This document shows positions 43,174 to 44,129 of a DNA stretch of 44,129 nt, one piece after another. Made by a program: the position numbers and the translations under genes. The notes under the pieces were generated by a model, which was given only the letters and a program-made list of their open reading frames with translations, ran no database searches and was not told where the DNA came from. The DNA is from an uncultured Bacteroidales bacterium (GTDB lineage Bacteria > Bacteroidota > Bacteroidia > Bacteroidales > Bacteroidaceae): contig CAMAFY010000022.1 of the NCBI GenBank assembly GCA_945833885.1, positions 1 through 44,129 on the forward strand, in the 5' to 3' direction. Numbering within the stretch: position 1 is the first letter of the stretch; every line of letters begins with the position of its first letter.

Positions 43174-43656
43174 TTACCTGTACTTAAGCAATGCCCAGCA
43201 GTTGCCCTTGGCTTCTTCTGTCACGACTCGGCATAATCCAAGCAAGCTTGGCTTCTGCTCTCGCTGCTCCAGCAGTTCTATCTCGAAGATAAGTGTGGAA
43301 CCTCCGGGAATGCCAGGCTGCGAGAACTTGCCATAACCCATTTCGGCAGGGATATAAATCTCCCATTTGTCGCCCACACACATCTGCTGCATGGCGACAA
43401 TCCATCCCTCTATAAGGTCGCAGAGGCGGATGGCAAGCGGAGCACCTCCACGGCTGCTGTCAAACTGCTTGCCGTCGATGGTACGTCCTGTGTAATGGGC
43501 TGTGACTATGCTCCGGGGCGTAGGATGCTTTCCATCAGCCTTGCCCTCAGCCAACACCTTATAATATATACCCTTGGGGAGCGGCTTTACTCCCTCTTCC
43601 TGAGCTTTTGTTGTAAGCCATTCCTTGTTAGCTTGTGCGTATTCTCTTTTATTCAT
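43174..43656 (-). CDS. FKBP-type peptidyl-prolyl isomerase with repeat-derived C-terminal tail
   Basis: A 160-residue protein. The N-terminal helix is NKREYAQANKEWLTTKAQEEG. The FKBP fold (about 27-128) includes VTAHYTGRTIDGKQFDSS, LIEGWIVAMQQMCVGDKWEIYIPAEMGYG and GSTLIFEIELLE, the normal end of the domain. There is no signal peptide, so it is likely cytoplasmic. The remaining 30 residues (QREQKPSLLGLCRVVTEEAKG and a short end) are encoded by the dispersed repeat R7, read through in frame. The nominal frame can begin at TTG 43662, but ATG 43656 is preferred. The DUF1294 stop overlaps this region within a few bases, and the Cys-rich gene follows. Confidence 0.88.
   Translation of the reverse strand: MNKREYAQANKEWLTTKAQEEGVKPLPKGIYYKVLAEGKADGKHPTPRSIVTAHYTGRTIDGKQFDSSRGGAPLAIRLCDLIEGWIVAMQQMCVGDKWEIYIPAEMGYGKFSQPGIPGGSTLIFEIELLEQREQKPSLLGLCRVVTEEAKGNCWALLKYR
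43205..43272 (+). repeat. Dispersed element copy R7 inside the FKBP gene
   Basis: TTGGCTTCTTCTGTCACGAC, TCGGCATAAT, the inverted repeat CCAAGC-AA-GCTTGG (43238-43251) and CTTCTGCTCTCGCTGCTCC. It is nearly identical over 50 bp to the third core of R3 and to R6. It forms the C-terminal coding part of the FKBP gene. Confidence 0.88.
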
Positions 43657-43658
43657 GT

Positions 43659-43928
43659 TCAATCAGTATTTGTTAGCAGATAGACTGCCAAGACAACCTG
43701 CAAGATGATTATTATGGGTATGCCATACTTGAACTTCTTGTGCATCGTTTTGTGATGCCAAAGTCGCATACCTACCCAAGCTCCTATGCTGCCGCCAATT
43801 ACTGCCATCAACAGCAGTGTAGCTTCTGATATGCGCCATTTGCCTCTTTTGGCTTTGTATTTGTCAATGCCATACAGGATGAAGGAAACAATATTGACGA
43901 TGATAAGATAACCTGTTTTAATATCCAT
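43659..43928 (-). CDS. DUF1294 small membrane protein
   Basis: An 89-residue protein with a membrane segment near 6-20 (YLIIVNIVSFILYGID), a basic loop KYKAKRGKWRISE and further segments LLLMAVIGGSIGAWVGMRLWHHKT and YGIPIIIILQVVLAVYLL. The YGIDKYKAKRGKWRISE...GGxxGAxxGMxxxxHKTxKxKF pattern is that of DUF1294, inner-membrane proteins of unknown role. It is probably cotranscribed with the FKBP gene, whose ATG lies two bases beyond this stop codon. Confidence 0.85.
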   Translation of the reverse strand: MDIKTGYLIIVNIVSFILYGIDKYKAKRGKWRISEATLLLMAVIGGSIGAWVGMRLWHHKTMHKKFKYGIPIIIILQVVLAVYLLTNTD

Positions 43929-43941
43929 ACTGCGATAAAGG

Positions 43942-44127
43942 TCAATTTATGAGCAACAGCCTTTCAGCCATGGGAATATACCAAGCCCTCACTTCCTCCT
44001 CCGTAGGCGTGTGTCCGCCGGGGAAATGATATGAGTGCGTGTAATGTTCAAGGAATAGCGGTTCGTAGTGGGCAATGAGGATACCCTCCGGGCCAATTAT
44101 GCAACTTTCAAAATAGCCATCGCCTGT
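43942..44127 (-). CDS. C-terminal part of an unidentified protein, cut by the window edge
   Basis: One minus-strand frame is open from the window edge to a TGA at 43944-43942 and gives the last 61 residues: TGDGYFESCIIGPEGILIAH, then EHYTHSYHFPGGHTPTEEEV and a hydrophobic helix WYIPMAERLLLI. The composition looks like a genuine folded protein, and the stop lies 14 bp before the DUF1294 start, consistent with an operon. I cannot name the family; a hydrolase-like or sensor domain is possible but unproven. Confidence 0.6.
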   Translation of the reverse strand, partial: TGDGYFESCIIGPEGILIAHYEPLFLEHYTHSYHFPGGHTPTEEEVRAWYIPMAERLLLIN

Positions 44128-44129
44128 CA

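Overview
The window looks like a chromosomal segment of a fairly GC-rich member of the Bacteroidales, most likely Prevotellaceae. Four things point there: the RprXY two-component pair, the gene order DUF4290-murA-rimM-dxr-rseP, secreted proteins with type IX-like C-terminal tails, and promoters of the Bacteroidetes form TTTG-N19-21-TAnnTTTG. There is no phage, insertion sequence, CRISPR array or rRNA. The left edge cuts a tRNA-Lys gene and the right edge cuts an unidentified minus-strand gene.

Layout. 1-2.9 kb: tRNA-Lys, groES and groEL. 3.1-4.4 kb: an XRE-type regulator and a tiny secreted protein that is almost only a sorting-like tail. 4.7-9.9 kb (minus): rseP, dxr, rimM, murA and a short DUF4290 gene, joining isoprenoid and peptidoglycan precursor synthesis, 16S rRNA processing and site-2 proteolysis. 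10.2-11.0 kb: tsaB. 11.0-12.2 kb: a gene-free stretch with repeats and a decayed FN3-like fragment. 12.2-14.8 kb: rprY and rprX. 15.6-17.8 kb: a secreted FISUMP-like protein and an acyltransferase. 17.9-21.2 kb: ddl, a RluD-type pseudouridine synthase and a PASTA-domain membrane protein. 21.9-24.8 kb: rpmH, trpS and a metallo-beta-lactamase-fold hydrolase. 25.5-28.9 kb: htpG and a secreted DUF1460 protein. 29.2-37.8 kb: a cell-surface block with a GH85 endo-beta-N-acetylglucosaminidase, a porin, an Omp85-like barrel and a PCMD-type protein. 38.1-39.6 kb: a K+/H+ antiporter. 41-44.1 kb: DUF1349, LuxR-type regulator, a small Cys-rich protein, an FKBP, DUF1294 and the partial gene.

Three patterns stand out beyond the genes. 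First, most longer intergenic gaps contain a degenerate tandem array with a period of 22 bp (sometimes 43-44 or 65, i.e. about 2x or 3x). Each array has its own sequence, many units look like imperfect hairpins, and arrays tend to sit just 3' of genes and even include stop codons (rseP, rluD) or become coding (the antiporter tail). Second, a different dispersed element carries a covarying 14-bp inverted repeat. One copy is read through in frame and gives the FKBP a foreign C-terminal tail. Third, the two chaperone loci, groES-groEL and htpG, are each preceded by a near-perfect sigma-54 (-24/-12) promoter, suggesting RpoN-linked control of general chaperones.

All calls come from reading the sequence by eye. 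Family names rest on remembered motifs, not database searches.
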